Notes: generated by a model not told the origin, from the sequence alone. 64,000 nt of DNA from Mantis religiosa (GCA_030765055.1 CM060952.1:175617905-175681904); one strand, 5' to 3'; counted from the first letter of the stretch, positions 22,381-34,620 are shown. Made by a program: numbers and translations.

Positions 22381-22860
22381 AATTAAAATTCGGAGCATTC
22401 GAGGACCGGCCCTGCCGTCATGAGCTGGAAGTAAGACTTGGTTCTACAAGTTCTACGAATTTCGACAGAAGCAGAAGATTCCATTTCGAAAATGTTCCAT
22501 TCTTTCGTTTCGAGTGATTCCTGTTTCCGTAAACACCTCTTCTGCAACCCACTAGTATAAAAAGGGAACGAAAAAGCAAACCAGGGGTACTGTTGGTAGT
22601 TATCTTGTGATTTTCGGAGTTGTTGTGAAGCACTTGTGCAGCGTAAAAATGTGTCTCCAAGCGAGACGTTTGTGAACCTCGAGCATAGCAAGTTAGTGCA
22701 TACAACAAAGACATTCTACTCTGTGTATTTGCAAAAGGTTAAAGTTAATGTAAGTTACCATTGAGATAAGGTTTCTAGTGAGAAATAAAATGAGTACAGT
22801 GCAACTTCGTGCTGTTCAGTTTTGTTGTACTATTCTCTATGAACACATGATTGCTAATTA
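22381..22860 (+). promoter_or_regulatory. TATA box plus poly(A) signal: possible solo LTR or promoter
   Basis: TATAAAAAG (22556-22564) is a near-ideal TATA box. AATAAA (22784-22789) follows 220 bp later, with GT-rich sequence just after it (GTGCTGTTCAGTTTTGTTG). No long open frame starts between them. A TATA box and a poly(A) signal this close, with no coding sequence, is how LTRs are built. No terminal TG/CA boundaries, target duplication or second copy were found, so a host promoter with a short non-coding transcript is also possible. Confidence 0.35.
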
Positions 22861-25032
22861 GAGTGGCCTAGCGTTGACAAAAGAAAACAATATCGAAATT
22901 GTAACCGCTGTATACAGCAGCGATTAGGTGGCGGCGAATTAATTGAGATCACGACAATTAAAAGAGATAAATTAATGAAATAGCTTCGCTACACTAATAT
23001 AAATATTTTGTTATGTTAATATGAAATTAGAATGGATAGAGAAATGATAAAAACAGCGGTTGACTAACAGAGTAAGAAGGGAAGAATGGGATTTAATATA
23101 GCATACATACTAGCATCCACACAAGGGACGGAAAATATTCTTGTAAAAATCTGCACACTTCGGAGAGACAGGAAGAGAGGACCGTTACTCTCTTTGTGCT
23201 AGGAACGGTTCAATGTCTGAGAAATATAGAATAGTCACCAGCCAGGAATTTGTTGGGACAAAAGGGTTTTCAAAATGTGGCGAAGCATGAACGCTAAAGG
23301 GATTTACTTCACTGAGTTCATAACGACGTGTACCGTTACAGAGAGCCCAGGGTAGGCGTTCCCCAACTCAGGATGAGCTAAACGTCAATGAGTTAGATGA
23401 GTTTTGCAAACCAATGCAAAAATTCGAAATTAATGAGAAACCAATAATAATGTAAGATTTGAGAAGTGTGAGCTATTTTGGTCATGTGATAAGGTTAGAG
23501 AGGGGATCAGAATAAGGTTCGAACTGAATCGCGAAGTAGAAAAAGCTTACTTAAAAGGTGATACAACGATAGGAAAGTCATGTTAATGCGCGTTAAGAAG
23601 GAGAAGCGAAGATTTACAAATCTGAAATGTAGGGAAGTTAAGAACAGTGCAACCAGCGTAATTGGAAGCAGCATTAGAAGTTTATTAGAGCAAAGTAGTC
23701 GCCGTATAAAGAAGTAATAGAAACCGCGCTGAAGTAACTTTAAACAAGTAATTCAGTGTTTCCAGTAAATTCAATTTATGTTAGGAAGTTTACTAACAGG
23801 TGGTCACCAATACAAGTCAATCAGGATCAAATAAACCGAGTAAGAATTTGACTAAGTAATTTTGCAACGAACCAAAGTAGCATTGATACAACTGAGTAGC
23901 CAGCAACCACCAAAATCCATTTCCTACAACCATTCACCTGAGGATAAGAGAACTCATAGCTCCAATTACAACCCAAATCAAATAAGATCACATTCAATTT
24001 AACTCTGGTATGCGAGTTTGCCGCAACATATAACTAGAATTTCTTGGAAGTTTCCCATGTCCGGGATCCGTAATTTTCTATTATGTCCAACAGAAATTTA
24101 TATTGCCTGTATAAGGGAGTTCTCTAATAAATGAGCTGTAAGCGTGTGCGTTTGTGGTATGGTAAAAAAGGGGGTTTCAAGAGAGAGTGCGTCCGTCGCA
24201 TGTAGTGAGTGTTGATCTCGCTAAAGTTTAGCGATGTCTTTAGTTTGATTCCTAAGCGAAGAAGATCCTGTTTCATCAGCGGTTACATAACGAAAACAAG
24301 TAAAGGGATAGAGAAAATTCAACTAGCTCACATCGGTTAAGTGACAGTGAAATGAGGAAAAACACTTCATCGGTTGTCACAACACTTCATAAGTTCTAAT
24401 TATTCATATAATGAATATACACAAAATTAGAGATAATACTTCAATTCAATGAACAATCTGGTTTCATTTGTACAAAGCATGAATCGAATTTTGGTATTTA
24501 AACATAAATATCAGTTTAGAGTAACGATAAGCCTACACAATAACATCTTTGGTTTCAGTTTTAATAAACCTGTGTCCTAAATAAACTCACATCAGTTTAA
24601 TTTAATTATTCGTGCTCAGTAACATTTTATGACGTTTATGTGCGTTTGCTGAATACACTGTTTTAGTAACAGGTTTTTATAATGCTAACATTAGCGTCCC
24701 TTTTTAATTAATTATAATCCGTTTGCTAATTTATTACGCAACTATACAAGATAAAAGAAAACAAGTGATATAATGGTCGGTCCAGTAAACTTAAAACCTT
24801 ATTTCTAAAGGCTGTACAGCTTTCTCTGTGCAAAATATTTAGTTTTCATAGCTATTTTAAATAAATATTTACAGAATAACTTTTCTCTGTCTACCTCATC
24901 CTAGTAATGCAACATGTTTGTTACAGTATCACCCAGGCTGAGGAAAAACCTGGCTTATAAAGCACATACATTATAATAACATGATGACTTTAAAGTAGAA
25001 ACTATTCCGAGTAACTAATGTAAAGAATAAAG
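22861..25032. other. Anonymous AT-rich DNA
   Basis: No gene. Around 23450-23520 a frame reading YFGHVIRLE faintly resembles LINE C-terminal sequence but is too short to call. A 29-bp mariner-like scrap at 24259-24287 is described among the findings. Confidence 0.45.
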
Positions 25033-25121
25033 AGTCAGACTGAAAAATTCAAATGCCATAGACGAGATTTGAAACATAGATTTGAAACTCGGCAATGGCA
25101 CTTGAATTTTTCAGTCTGACT
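25033..25121. mobile_element. 89-bp near-perfect foldback (MITE-like)
   Basis: The segment starts AGTCAGACTGAAAAATTCAA and ends with its reverse complement. The arms run about 38 bases each with only a few mismatches, and the centre is a few bases. No transposase is present. A short palindrome of this kind fits a foldback MITE or an inverted double insertion. No flanking target duplication is obvious. Confidence 0.65.
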
Positions 25122-26925
25122 ACCTATCCAAACCTCAGCTTACGCACGCTAGTTGTAAGTACGATTAATTGCTATCAATTAAACTATTAGTGTAACATAT
25201 CTTTTTATTTCTTGCAATTTGTGTACTTTGGTGAGATCTACGTTTATTCCTAGAATAGTTTTGCCTGTACTTTGTGGTTGATCTGTTTTAGGAAGTCGAT
25301 GACTTTTGGATGGGATAAATTCCTTGGTAGCTTCACCTATCATCCACTTAAAACGTGCCCTATTTAAAGATAGAATTTGTCTGCAGAATATTCTCTCACA
25401 AAATTTGGCTCCATATTTTATTGAGATATATACCGTGTAATAATTCGCTAATCTAAAAGGAATTGATAAATGTAATACAACGACTAAAAATAATGATATT
25501 TGGAAAGAGATCCCCAGAAACTAGGTGAGCTGATGAATACTTCATATAATTTATAACGCCAAAAGTTCGTCGTATCACAACTATAGGTATAAAATATGAG
25601 AACATTTCTTAATAATTACAAATTTGCATTCATATGCAGGAAACCCTTCTATTTCAAGTAAATGGCAGTGTAAGAACATGAACATTTACAATTTCCATAA
25701 AATTATACGTATGTTTACTTGGTATGCAAGCATACGTTGTATAAATACTCAGCTTAAAGAGTTGAGATATTCTGTAGATGCTTACGCAAACAGTAGTTTA
25801 ATTTTTTCCAAGTTGGTGTTCATGTTACCGTTTTCACAATTTAAAGCAAATGTTTCGCCATCACATTCACCTCGTGTGCTCTTGAAGCATGCCGCTCCAA
25901 ACTGGAGTCGTTAAACTTTCGCCTCACGTAAAAGCTACTCGCATGCGGCTACGGGATAATAGAATCAAATGCATTATCTCGAGCATCGAATTTTAAATCA
26001 CGTTTCTTGTAAAAGGGAAGCCAAATATTTCATTTTTGTTTACAGTCAAATCATCGTTGCGCAGATTGTGGTTTACAAAAAGAATAAGAGGCTCTTTCCG
26101 GCACTTGGTTCTAACCTGACCCATGCAGGACGCGATCCGTTTACATGCGGGCCAAAATGTAGATGCGAAAACGTGGCCGGTTCCGTAGGATTTTATCTCG
26201 CGTGCGCAGAGGTAATAATCTTGAGAAAGGCCCAGCTAACCGGAATGAAAAGATTTATTCTTTTACTCCCACGTCGTTCTCCCCCTTTGTTTGTTTTATT
26301 TCTTTTCATGTAAATATTCCCGGAATCTCTCCACGCCATTCCCCATGACGAATTGCAAATTGAACGAGACCAAATGGCCCAAAGATAAAGTCTTTCAAGC
26401 TCACATCATTGTGTTATACAGTCGAGCCTTTTTACCGAAATTGCTCGGGCACTCATCCCTTCCCAAAAAGAAATATGTTGAAACCAAAGCCTTTTTATTC
26501 TTCTACAGAAGATCTAGGCGCGCGTGTGTGGCTAACACCTGAAATCTCAGCAAACGTTAATATCAGAAAAGACCTGGAAGGAGCTAAATAGTTGGGATTT
26601 CACACCTTGATAAGAAATCAGTTCTAATTTACTGTTTTATCCTTTTCCAAATACTTATAGCTCCCTGCCACCATTTAGCCTCATACACAACCTGTTTATC
26701 TCAAATATGCTTTATAACATTCATTATGGATAACCACTTTAAGATTGGGAGCCCTTGAAAATTGTGCTAATGCGCTACAATAAATATTTTTTCAAACTTC
26801 ATAAGCATCTTAAGCACAATGGATCAACTCATTTTGGATGAATTTTGAAGTTCTCTTACAAATTCCATCTGTATCGTATGATACTATATATATATAATGC
26901 ATATTCCACATTTATTTGTCGTGAC
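25122..26925. other. Anonymous AT-rich DNA
   Basis: Overlapping open frames at 25969-26591 have no homology that I recognise and no convincing splice pair. They are left uncalled. Confidence 0.45.
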
Positions 26926-27965
26926 CTTTTTTTTTTTTTTTTACCTGGCATGCTCCATTCCTTAGGAATACTACATGCCTTATTTTATTTACATTATATA
27001 CAACTTTTAAAATAATTTTACAATGATTTTACATATTCTTATTAAAATAGTTGCAATTAATTAGCAGTTTTATTGAATTTTATGCTTCATTTGCCTAATC
27101 TGTGAAGTTTATTGATTTAACAAATTTGATGAAACAGGTTAGATGTGTGTTAATAAGTTCCTCTTTGGTAATGGGCCACGCACTGCTTTTTATTTTCCTG
27201 ATCATTTCGGTTCTTTGTTTGCTTATGATTGGGCATCGGAGTATTATGTGGTCTACTGTTTGGTCCTCTTCTTGACATTTGCATACTGGGCTATTCGATG
27301 GCGGTTTGAACGGAGCTTTCCATGTCCTGACAATTGCTGTAAACTCTTGGCATATGGGAAGTTCTTGTTTTAGTCTATTTCTCACTGATGGGAAGAATTC
27401 TTTGGTGATGGCTCCTTTCCTTGATGCTGTCCATTATAGTTGCCATGCATTCAGTCCAGTGTCTCTCTCCATGCTTATCAGGGCTTCTTTAGGTGTTTTA
27501 TTATATTGTATTGCACGATCTGTCCCAGCAGCCTCTTTTGCTAGTCTGTCTACTATTTCATTGCCATATATGCCCGAGTGTGCTTTCACCCATCCAAAAT
27601 GCAGCATCCAGTCTGATGTTGTCAGGTCGAGGATTTTAGCTTTGATTGCCTCAGTCAGGTAATTGTGTTTCGATTTGTTTTTAAGGAGATCCAGTGTTAT
27701 CCTGCTGTCAGTGAACAATGTAACTCGTTTATCAGCGTACCCATCATTTTCTAGTTCCTTTAGTTTCTTCAGCGCCTCAAGAATTGCAAGCTGCTCTGCC
27801 TGGTTATTTGAGCATCGAACATGCAGCTTGAACTTTATCTAATAGGTCAACATGCCGTTTATAAATATTACTGCCGCTACCCCAACTTTGTCTCCCTTGT
27901 CGCTACCTTGGCTTGCATGACACCCTGGTCTTCTGCTCTGCCAGGTAGCTCTTAACCTCCACACC
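26926..27965 (-). mobile_element. R1/I-like LINE 3' half: RNase H and zinc-knuckle region
   Basis: Reading the minus strand from about 27900: VRCSNNQAEQLAILEALKKL, then LFTDSRI, then WVKAHSGIYGNEIVDRLAK. These are the RNase H motifs in order (E, D and the AH.GI.GNE.AD block). After a frame break comes a C-terminal region with a C.C ... H ... C zinc knuckle (CKCQEEDQTVDHIILRC). A T-run at about 26929-26942 is the poly(A) tail on the element strand. The reverse-transcriptase part is missing (5' truncation). RNase H plus this knuckle is typical of the R1/I/Jockey group. Confidence 0.88.
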
Positions 27966-27979
27966 TCCTTGATTACTTA

Positions 27980-28370
27980 ATTAGTCCCTTTGTTCCCCCT
28001 CCTCTTCCTATTTTACGTTTTTTACATTTCTGGCCCAGTTTTCCTTTACTCTCTGCAACAACTCACCAATACACCTTACCTTCTTTTCCTCCCTGCCCGT
28101 TGGCATTTTTATAGCTATCCTCTTCTCTACTTTCTCCCATTTTTCTTCCCAAACATTTTGTCTCCATATTGTAAGCTCCTCGTATTCTGTTACATAGTGT
28201 TCTATGCTTTCTTTTCCCCCACATAATTCACAAATTCTCTTTTCCCTACTTCTTATCCCTCTTAGAAATATTATTCCTGTTCTCATCCATGCTAAACCTT
28301 CTCTCTCTTGCCTATTGCAGTAATCTACATATGCTTCTCGTACCTTCTTCTGTTGCACTATCTATATCAT
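27980..28370 (-). mobile_element. Second LINE fragment: C-terminal zinc-knuckle region
   Basis: A 116-codon minus-strand frame (28008-28358) reads WMRTGIIFLRGIR and then CELCGGKESIEHYVTEYEEL. This is the RTG...LRGIR plus C..C....EH pattern of a LINE C-terminus, with the last cysteine lost. It differs from the adjacent element at 26926-27965, so it is a separate insertion. Confidence 0.6.
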
Positions 28371-28629
28371 AGGTTAAATCTAACAATAATGAAAGGTCTC
28401 CAGGACTTTTCGATGTGTCTGTCTTATATCTTCTCCAAGCCAGCTGGCCAGCATCTCAAAACCGTATACATATAGAATCGAAAATTTCAGACAGTAGAAA
28501 AGCTTTTTCCTTCCTACTGAAAACTTCAATGTCTCACCATGAGTGACATGTCTTAATATATGTAGTTTTAATACTGGAATTACATGATGCACTAAGATTA
28601 GTTGGTCTGTTTATGTTCCAATTCATTTA
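28371..28629. other. Unassigned spacer
   Basis: A 70-codon minus frame (28380-28592) has no clear homology. It may continue one of the flanking LINEs. Confidence 0.4.
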
Positions 28630-29145
28630 AACTGAGGGGATCCGTCAACTTCAGCTGCTGAGGTGCGGGCGATGCGGACCCTTAGCACTCCTGTTACCTC
28701 TGACGTTACTATAGGAACCTCGGGCCGAACTGCCCAGCCCCTCCCATCGGGGAATTGTTAGGATCGGGTTGAACTCGGGGCAGTGTATTCCCGACACCCA
28801 CGGGGAATTGGGTGCCTCCGGCCAGGCTACGGCCCCCCAGAGGGGGTAGAGGTTTGCCTAATAAGTCCGGCTAAGAGCCTGCAGAGCTAGTAGGTAAGCT
28901 AGATCACCAGGCGGCCCCACCGAGGTTTTCGGTAGTCTTGCCTGCGGGGTTGATACGCATAAGTGCCGTATCCACTTCCATCCCGTCTTGACGTTGTGCT
29001 CAGCGGGGGCGGGGGGCCCTTACACTCAAGGTATTGCCCTATGGAAAGAGCCCCGGAGTATATATCGCTCCCGGGTAGAAGTAGGCCCGGGTCCTTGTTC
29101 CTACGGATCCAGGACTAATGGGAGTAATACCTCTGCACTTAACTG
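28630..29145 (+). mobile_element. Retroposon family R, copy B
   Basis: About 506 bp aligns with copies A and D over nearly its full length and extends further 5' (GGGGATCCGTC ... GGTGCGGGCGATGCGG). A short direct repeat AACTG (28630-28634 and 29141-29145) is a plausible target duplication. AGTAATAC (29123-29130) is the exact reverse complement of GTATTACT (29145-29152). The intervening 14 nt is CTCTGCACTTAACT, the same position and spacing as in copy A but with a different stem sequence. Copy B sits directly beside the LINE fragment at 29153-30120. Confidence 0.85.
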
Positions 29146-29152
29146 TATTACT

Positions 29153-30120
29153 TTATATTGTTGTTTTCAAACGCAAGGCTTTGGCAATGAAGCCATTAGC
29201 TCTCTTCTCTCCAATATTTCTGTGTAGTGGTTCCGGCAGGTAGGGCTTCACAGGTTAAAAGATGTTCTTCAGTCATTTCCTCTTCTTTGTTGCACAGAGG
29301 ACAATTTGGACTTGTATGAAATCCTATTCTGTGAAATAGTTTGGCCTAATAATCATGTTCCGTAAGTAATCTAAAATTTGCTACTGCAGCTTTACGTGGG
29401 ATTTCTGGAATAATTACTGGATTTTTAATTAAAGTGTTCCATATTTTATCTTTGGCTTTGTTAGATATTGATTGGTTTTTTTATATTTGCTTTTGATTAA
29501 TTTTTTATGGATGTAAGAGGAAGTTTTTAATTTTGTTCTGAATTAAATTTGCAACTTTTTTGGCAAGAAAATCAGCTGATTCATTTCCAGCAATTCCATA
29601 ATGTGCAGGTATCCACTGTAATATAATTCTTTTCTGTAGTTTTTGAAGTTGTTGGATCATTTTGTGACATTCTTTAATTTGGATTGACCTCATTTTATAT
29701 GAACTTATTGCACATAATGCTGCTTTAGAATCAGAAAGTATGACAGCATTTATGAATTTATCTATTTTGTGTAGAAGGTGTTAGAGTGAAATATGAATAG
29801 CCGTTACTTCTGCATCAAAATTTGTTGTGTGGTATCCTGCTGGTTGATAGAATGAGAACAGTGCACACTTAATTCCTGCTCCTGAGTTGTTGTCCAAGTT
29901 AGATCCATTGTGTAGATATGTAGCCATTCTTCAGGTGTGTATCTATTGTTCACAGTTTCTAGTGCTAGTGCTTTTAGTACAGTTTTGGAAGTTTCAGATT
30001 TTGTAACTATTTGTTCTAAATCTAATTGCATATTAACTGGTTCAAAAGTCATTGGGTTTTCTTTGATTAAAATGTTTTCTTTAGAATTAGGAAGATTCAG
30101 ATCGGTTTTTAATTACATAA
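29153..30120 (-). mobile_element. LINE 3' half with RNase H and zinc knuckle
   Basis: On the minus strand, in order: EEWLHIYT leading a degraded RNase H start, AVILSDSKAALCAIS, LQWIPAHYGIAGNESADFLAKK, then past a frame break ANFRLLTEHDY and CPLCNKEEEMTEEHLLTC. These are the RNase H catalytic-region motifs followed by a C..C...H...C knuckle. Several frameshifts and stops make it a pseudogene. It differs in sequence from the RNase H element at 26926-27965. Confidence 0.88.
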
Positions 30121-30611
30121 CTTTGTGTAGGAAACTTGTTTGTCTGCATTTCTTTATTAATAGGCTTAAGATCGGCCACTACACGCACGTATAACTTGCT
30201 TCCAAAAAAAGTAAAATGTAAGGGGAAAAGGTTTTCTGAGCATAACATTCGCAGACCTATTTGTTTTCATGCACGTTCATATTAGATTTTCTTGGTCTAC
30301 CAATATTTTTTCTACCTAATATTTTGTAATCTAAAACTAATTTTGGAATGCGGCTATCATTTTTTCTGTCGACTTTTCCTTCCAGGTATTTCTATATTGT
30401 TTTACTCTATTAGTTTAAAAATATTCTTTTCTAATTCCCTCACTTTTTTGCTTTATCTAGATTATACCCTGTTACATTTATTAAAAACTATATTTCCGCT
30501 GCTTCAATCATTTGTACTTCTTTTTCTTTTAAAGTCCAAAATTCATATATTCATGTTCAATTCATACAGTAACATAATATAACAATATAGCAACTGCCAT
30601 AACTTTATAAA
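30121..30611. other. Unassigned spacer
   Basis: T-rich plus-strand frames without homology. Confidence 0.45.
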
Positions 30612-31146
30612 ACTTTAATTTAGTCTCTGTTCTCGTATTTTTAACGTTCTCTTTATGGTGCCACTTATACCATTAAATTTGTTGATTTTATTTAAAATGT
30701 CACTGTTTTTAAAATATGAGATATTGCAGCCAAGATAATTAAAACAGTTGACTTGTTCAACGGGGTTTCCATCTAATAATATTTTGGCTCTTATGGTATT
30801 GTCGCCTTTGAAGGCGAAGAGTTCAGTTTTGTTTATAGATATTGTTAAACTATATTGACGCACAGTGTTATTTAATATATGAAACGCTTTTTAAACCATT
30901 TTCTGAGCTATATGTAAGAACTTGATGGTCTGAAAATAATAAATTATCTAAACATCTAATTCTAATTATAGAATGCGAATCTAATTTTGTGTGGCATACA
31001 GGTATGGCTTCGTCAATATAGACATTAAAAGGTAATGGTGAAAGTGGACACCCTTGTTTTACTTCTTTGTTTAATTTTGCCATTATGATCACCTCATTTG
31101 AACTAAAATTTGTTCCTGTCTGAAATTTCATCCGGTTTAGGAACAG
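30612..31146 (-). mobile_element. LINE reverse-transcriptase fragment (palm and thumb)
   Basis: Minus strand: KEVKQGCPLSPLPFNVYIDE is reverse-transcriptase motif B. LLFSDHQVL follows, where the catalytic F/YADD has decayed to FSDH, which would inactivate the enzyme. Then come LTISINKTELFAFKG and VNCFNYLGCNIS, the primer-grip and thumb region. The same family pattern is seen in the plus-strand LINE at 53069-54132. Its 5' side abuts the mariner at about 31147. Confidence 0.85.
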
Positions 31147-31880
31147 GAGAATATGTACGGTATGGCAGCAACTCATAACGCTATTCATGCAGTGTGACGG
31201 CGGCAACTACCGATGATTGTGCTGGGGCATTATCGCGGCGAAACAGAACTTTCTTCTTCGCCATTCGGGGCCCTGTCTCCTTCAACTTCTTGTTGAATTG
31301 GACCAGTAACTCACAGTAGTATGCTCCAACGATAGTTTTTCCTTTTCCCAAGAAGTCAATGAGCATGACGTCCTTCGCGTACCAAAATATCGTCGCCATC
31401 ACTTTTCCGTCTTAGCCTTCTTTGGAGTAGATTCTCTGCACGCAACACATTGTCTTGATTGTTGCTTGGTTCCCGGAGTATAATGATAAACCCAGGTCTC
31501 ATCGACTGGCATTTGTTGTCCACTGTGAGCAAACGCGTCATCTATCGGGCCGACTACTTTCTCATCTCCAACTTAACGTGCAAAATAGGAATTGTCGCTT
31601 CCGTCGATGCAACTATGGCCTCTGCCACTTAGGAACTTTCGTTCGACAGTCAGCGTGGACTTTTTCAATGACTTCTCCGGTAACCACATCTGCAGGGCGT
31701 TCTGGACACTCCCCGTCAGAAATGGTTATTCGACCACGTTTAAACCCGTTATGCCAATTACTAACTGTTGTCATAGAAGGCGAAAGAAAGGTCTCCATAA
31801 ACAGCATCCAATTTCGCATTTATCTCCTCACAAGTTTTCCCATCTAAAGGTAAATAACGAATCACTGAACGATACTGCAT
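31147..31880 (-). mobile_element. Mariner transposase relic
   Basis: The frame starts at ATG 31880 on the minus strand (MQYRSVIRYLP ...). Order: helix-turn-helix linker TVSNWHNGFKRGRITISDG, then SARWVTRLLTVD-like sequence with stops, then VDETWVYHYTPG (first catalytic D kept), MATIFWYAKDVMLIDFLGKG, FRRDNAPA (second D kept) and YELLPYRTYSP. The coding part after that is cut off. About 35 residues between the LTVDNK and DETW blocks are missing, an internal deletion. Frame changes and a stop confirm that it is dead. Terminal inverted repeats were not found. Confidence 0.88.
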
Positions 31881-34580
31881 TTTCTCCAGTTTTAGCAAAA
31901 ACACATTGAGCAAATCATTGAAATGTCCGTAAAATCCAGACTAACCTATAAAGAAGCACCAAGATTGTTTCAACATCGTGTAACAAACGGCAGTGCATGA
32001 CAACTACACAAACTTCACTTAGCAATACCATATTTGAAACACGGACGCTTAATGAACTGCCTTCGTATATTTTTTAATAGTTTTAGCACTACCTGAAGCC
32101 TTTTGACTATATTTAAATTTAGAGTAAGTCTACCTAAAAATTTAATTATTTCTTTCTCCTCCAAAGATCTACTTGAAAAGTCTTTTTTTAAATAAATCTA
32201 GATAATTCACCAATCTACTTACACAATATAGTATATAAACCTTCAAAAACGATCCACTTCATATAACAGCGGCCTAAAACCAATGTTCAACTCAACAGTG
32301 GCTGGTAAATCACAGCACACTGACAGTTAACAAGAATCAAAGCGTAACAGCTCATGCGCGCTGTTCGCAGTTCATTATAACGCGTCTTCAATCTAAGTGA
32401 GAGCATAGTAGGTAAATTGCTCTCAGCACCTGCTAGCTCTGTTTCATTGAGAAAGAGTTAGAAAATATGCTTTCGTCCTTCTTTCCAAAATAGCTCGCAA
32501 TCTAGAAGAAAAGGTGTAACATTGGTGCAATTTTTTACAGTGCGTTGTAAGACCTTGGAACATAATCATCGTGTGCTTCTGCATTTTTAACTTAAGGTAA
32601 ATGGTTTAAGAAAGAAGTATAAATATTAGAGTTAACAGCATTTATTACAAATAAGCAAAATATTTTCAATATTTGATCCACGACATTTACCCTACGTTGT
32701 TTAAATTTAATTAAAATAGTAGATTTGTCTACATATCTCTTATTTTTATTTTAGTGTTAATTGCTTAGAGCTCTTTCATTCTATGGAATAAAGCTTTAGG
32801 ATTTAAAAAAAAAAACCAAGTATTGATGTTACCTTAATTTTTTCTCTTTCAAGTGGTTTGTTTAATTCAACAACTTATTTGCAACATGTGATTGGTGTGT
32901 TTAATATTTGTAAAGCTAACTAAATGTGTTGTTATTTTATTTTAAAAGAAAGAAGGGAGAACAGTGATAGTAATACTTAATAAGTTATTATAATTATAAC
33001 AATAATTATTTTTGAAAAAATCTGTGTTTGTTGCCAGAAAACATTAGAAATTACAGTGCTCACGGTGATATAGCTATGTGCTCAATAGAAATATAACTAC
33101 GACATCTCAGCATTCAAATGTTTAACTTCACTGCATAAAAATGTGTAAAATAAAACTGAAAGGAATAACTTGAAAGCAGTTAATGCCAAATATCGATTTA
33201 AAAATGCCTAAGTATTTATGGCTTCTACTGTCTTGCCTGTATTTTGAACTTTTCAGTTATGTGAAATTTCACCAGAGTGATAAATCCAGAAAAATATTTC
33301 ATAATCCTCTATGATATTACAAGATATATGTATAATATTTACACAATCGCTAAAATCGTGCATGAGGAAAGTAATATGACTTCTAGTACGCTATAGATTA
33401 TTATAAAAGGCTATACAATTCCTAACTAAAAGCGATATATGGCAGATACCAACGGAAAACACACACTGAGGATTGATCTTCGAAAATCCATTCAAGCTCC
33501 TTTTACTGTTTTCTTTGAAACTTATCAATCAATATAATTCTATATTTGGATATATGTAAGCCTTTTATCTATCAGATGATCATTTATAACTAAAGTAAAC
33601 AAAATTAATAGATTGTCAATGTATTTTCAAACCAAATTTTGGATCTATTCAGTATTTTCCTCCTAAACATACAGTTCCTCAAAATATAAATTGTCATTTT
33701 TATGTTTTTGGCCTTTAGGAAGAACCCATATGGCCATCGAAGAGAAGTCAAATGTTATGTCTCATGCATTACTTTATCTTGGAGACAGCAAAATTCCATC
33801 TGAGAGGGTTACTGCTAGAAAAGCCTTTGGAGAAAGTCAAAATATAAGTGAGTTAGGTTCGACCACTAATGTATTTTCTGCCGCCTTATTGACATGTTAC
33901 CAACCTTTGCGAAACGTCCCCCCTGGAAGCAAGAGGACATTGCTCTGTTTATACCACGATGACTGTTCACGACTATGTATTATCCTGCTGCTCGAAAAGT
34001 TATCCAGGTTTTATTTGTTAATAGAAGCCTGTAAGATAATGCACTCATTACTCTCGGAAAAGTGATAGGGGTATTGGCGCTCTTCTCGGATGTTTGCTAA
34101 GCACCAATGAAGGCATCACTTCAGCCAATGGAATTCACAGGAATCACAAACGACAGACAGACGTTATGCGCACATGGAGTAATCAGTGCGTTTTGTAAGA
34201 GGTTTCTATTAACAAAGATAAAAGCAGGGTAATCATTTGAACAGCATGACTTTAACGGTGGTGTGTAGATTCCAGTTATATACTTCTGGTAAGAATGAAG
34301 GGAACCTAAAAGCTTACAGCACAAAATTAAATTATGTAAACTATTTAATATTTAATCAAGGGATGGTTGAGCCATTAAAGCAAGAAAACGATGCACAATG
34401 TCATAAATTGCTGGGAAATTTGTCTTTATGCCCACATTTTAAACTATGGAATTTGTTATTGATTAGGGATTTCGCTCGAGGCTATGATGATCCTTCGGGG
34501 ATTGATGTTTCTTTTCTATTTTTCTTGCACTTCCAACAAGAAGGACGAAAACGTGTCCAATCCCTGTCGGCATGACTTTT
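31881..34580. other. Anonymous AT-rich DNA
   Basis: No repeat or exon could be supported in 2.7 kb. A 124-codon frame at 33691-34065 is preceded by a plausible splice acceptor (TTTTTGGCCTTTAG), but its translation is not recognisable and no matching donor stands out. Confidence 0.4.
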
Positions 34581-34581
34581 A

Positions 34582-34620
34582 TTTATATCTTCTGCCCAGG
34601 AAACCGATGCATGAATCAGC
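34582..34620 (+). promoter_or_regulatory. Possible core promoter (TATA-like plus initiator)
   Basis: TTTATAT (34582-34588) lies about 33 bases before ATCAGCAG (34615-34622). This is the spacing of a TATA box and an insect TCAGT-like initiator, about 100 bp upstream of the candidate exon's ATG. In AT-rich DNA such pairs occur by chance, and upstream ATGs lie in between. Confidence 0.25.

Noticed and set aside
22141..22398. 85-codon THSL-repeat frame
   Set aside because: Reading of the (GAGT)n array, not a protein.
33691..34065. 124-codon frame with a possible upstream splice acceptor
   Set aside because: Translation is not recognisable, composition matches the surroundings, and no donor site was convincing.
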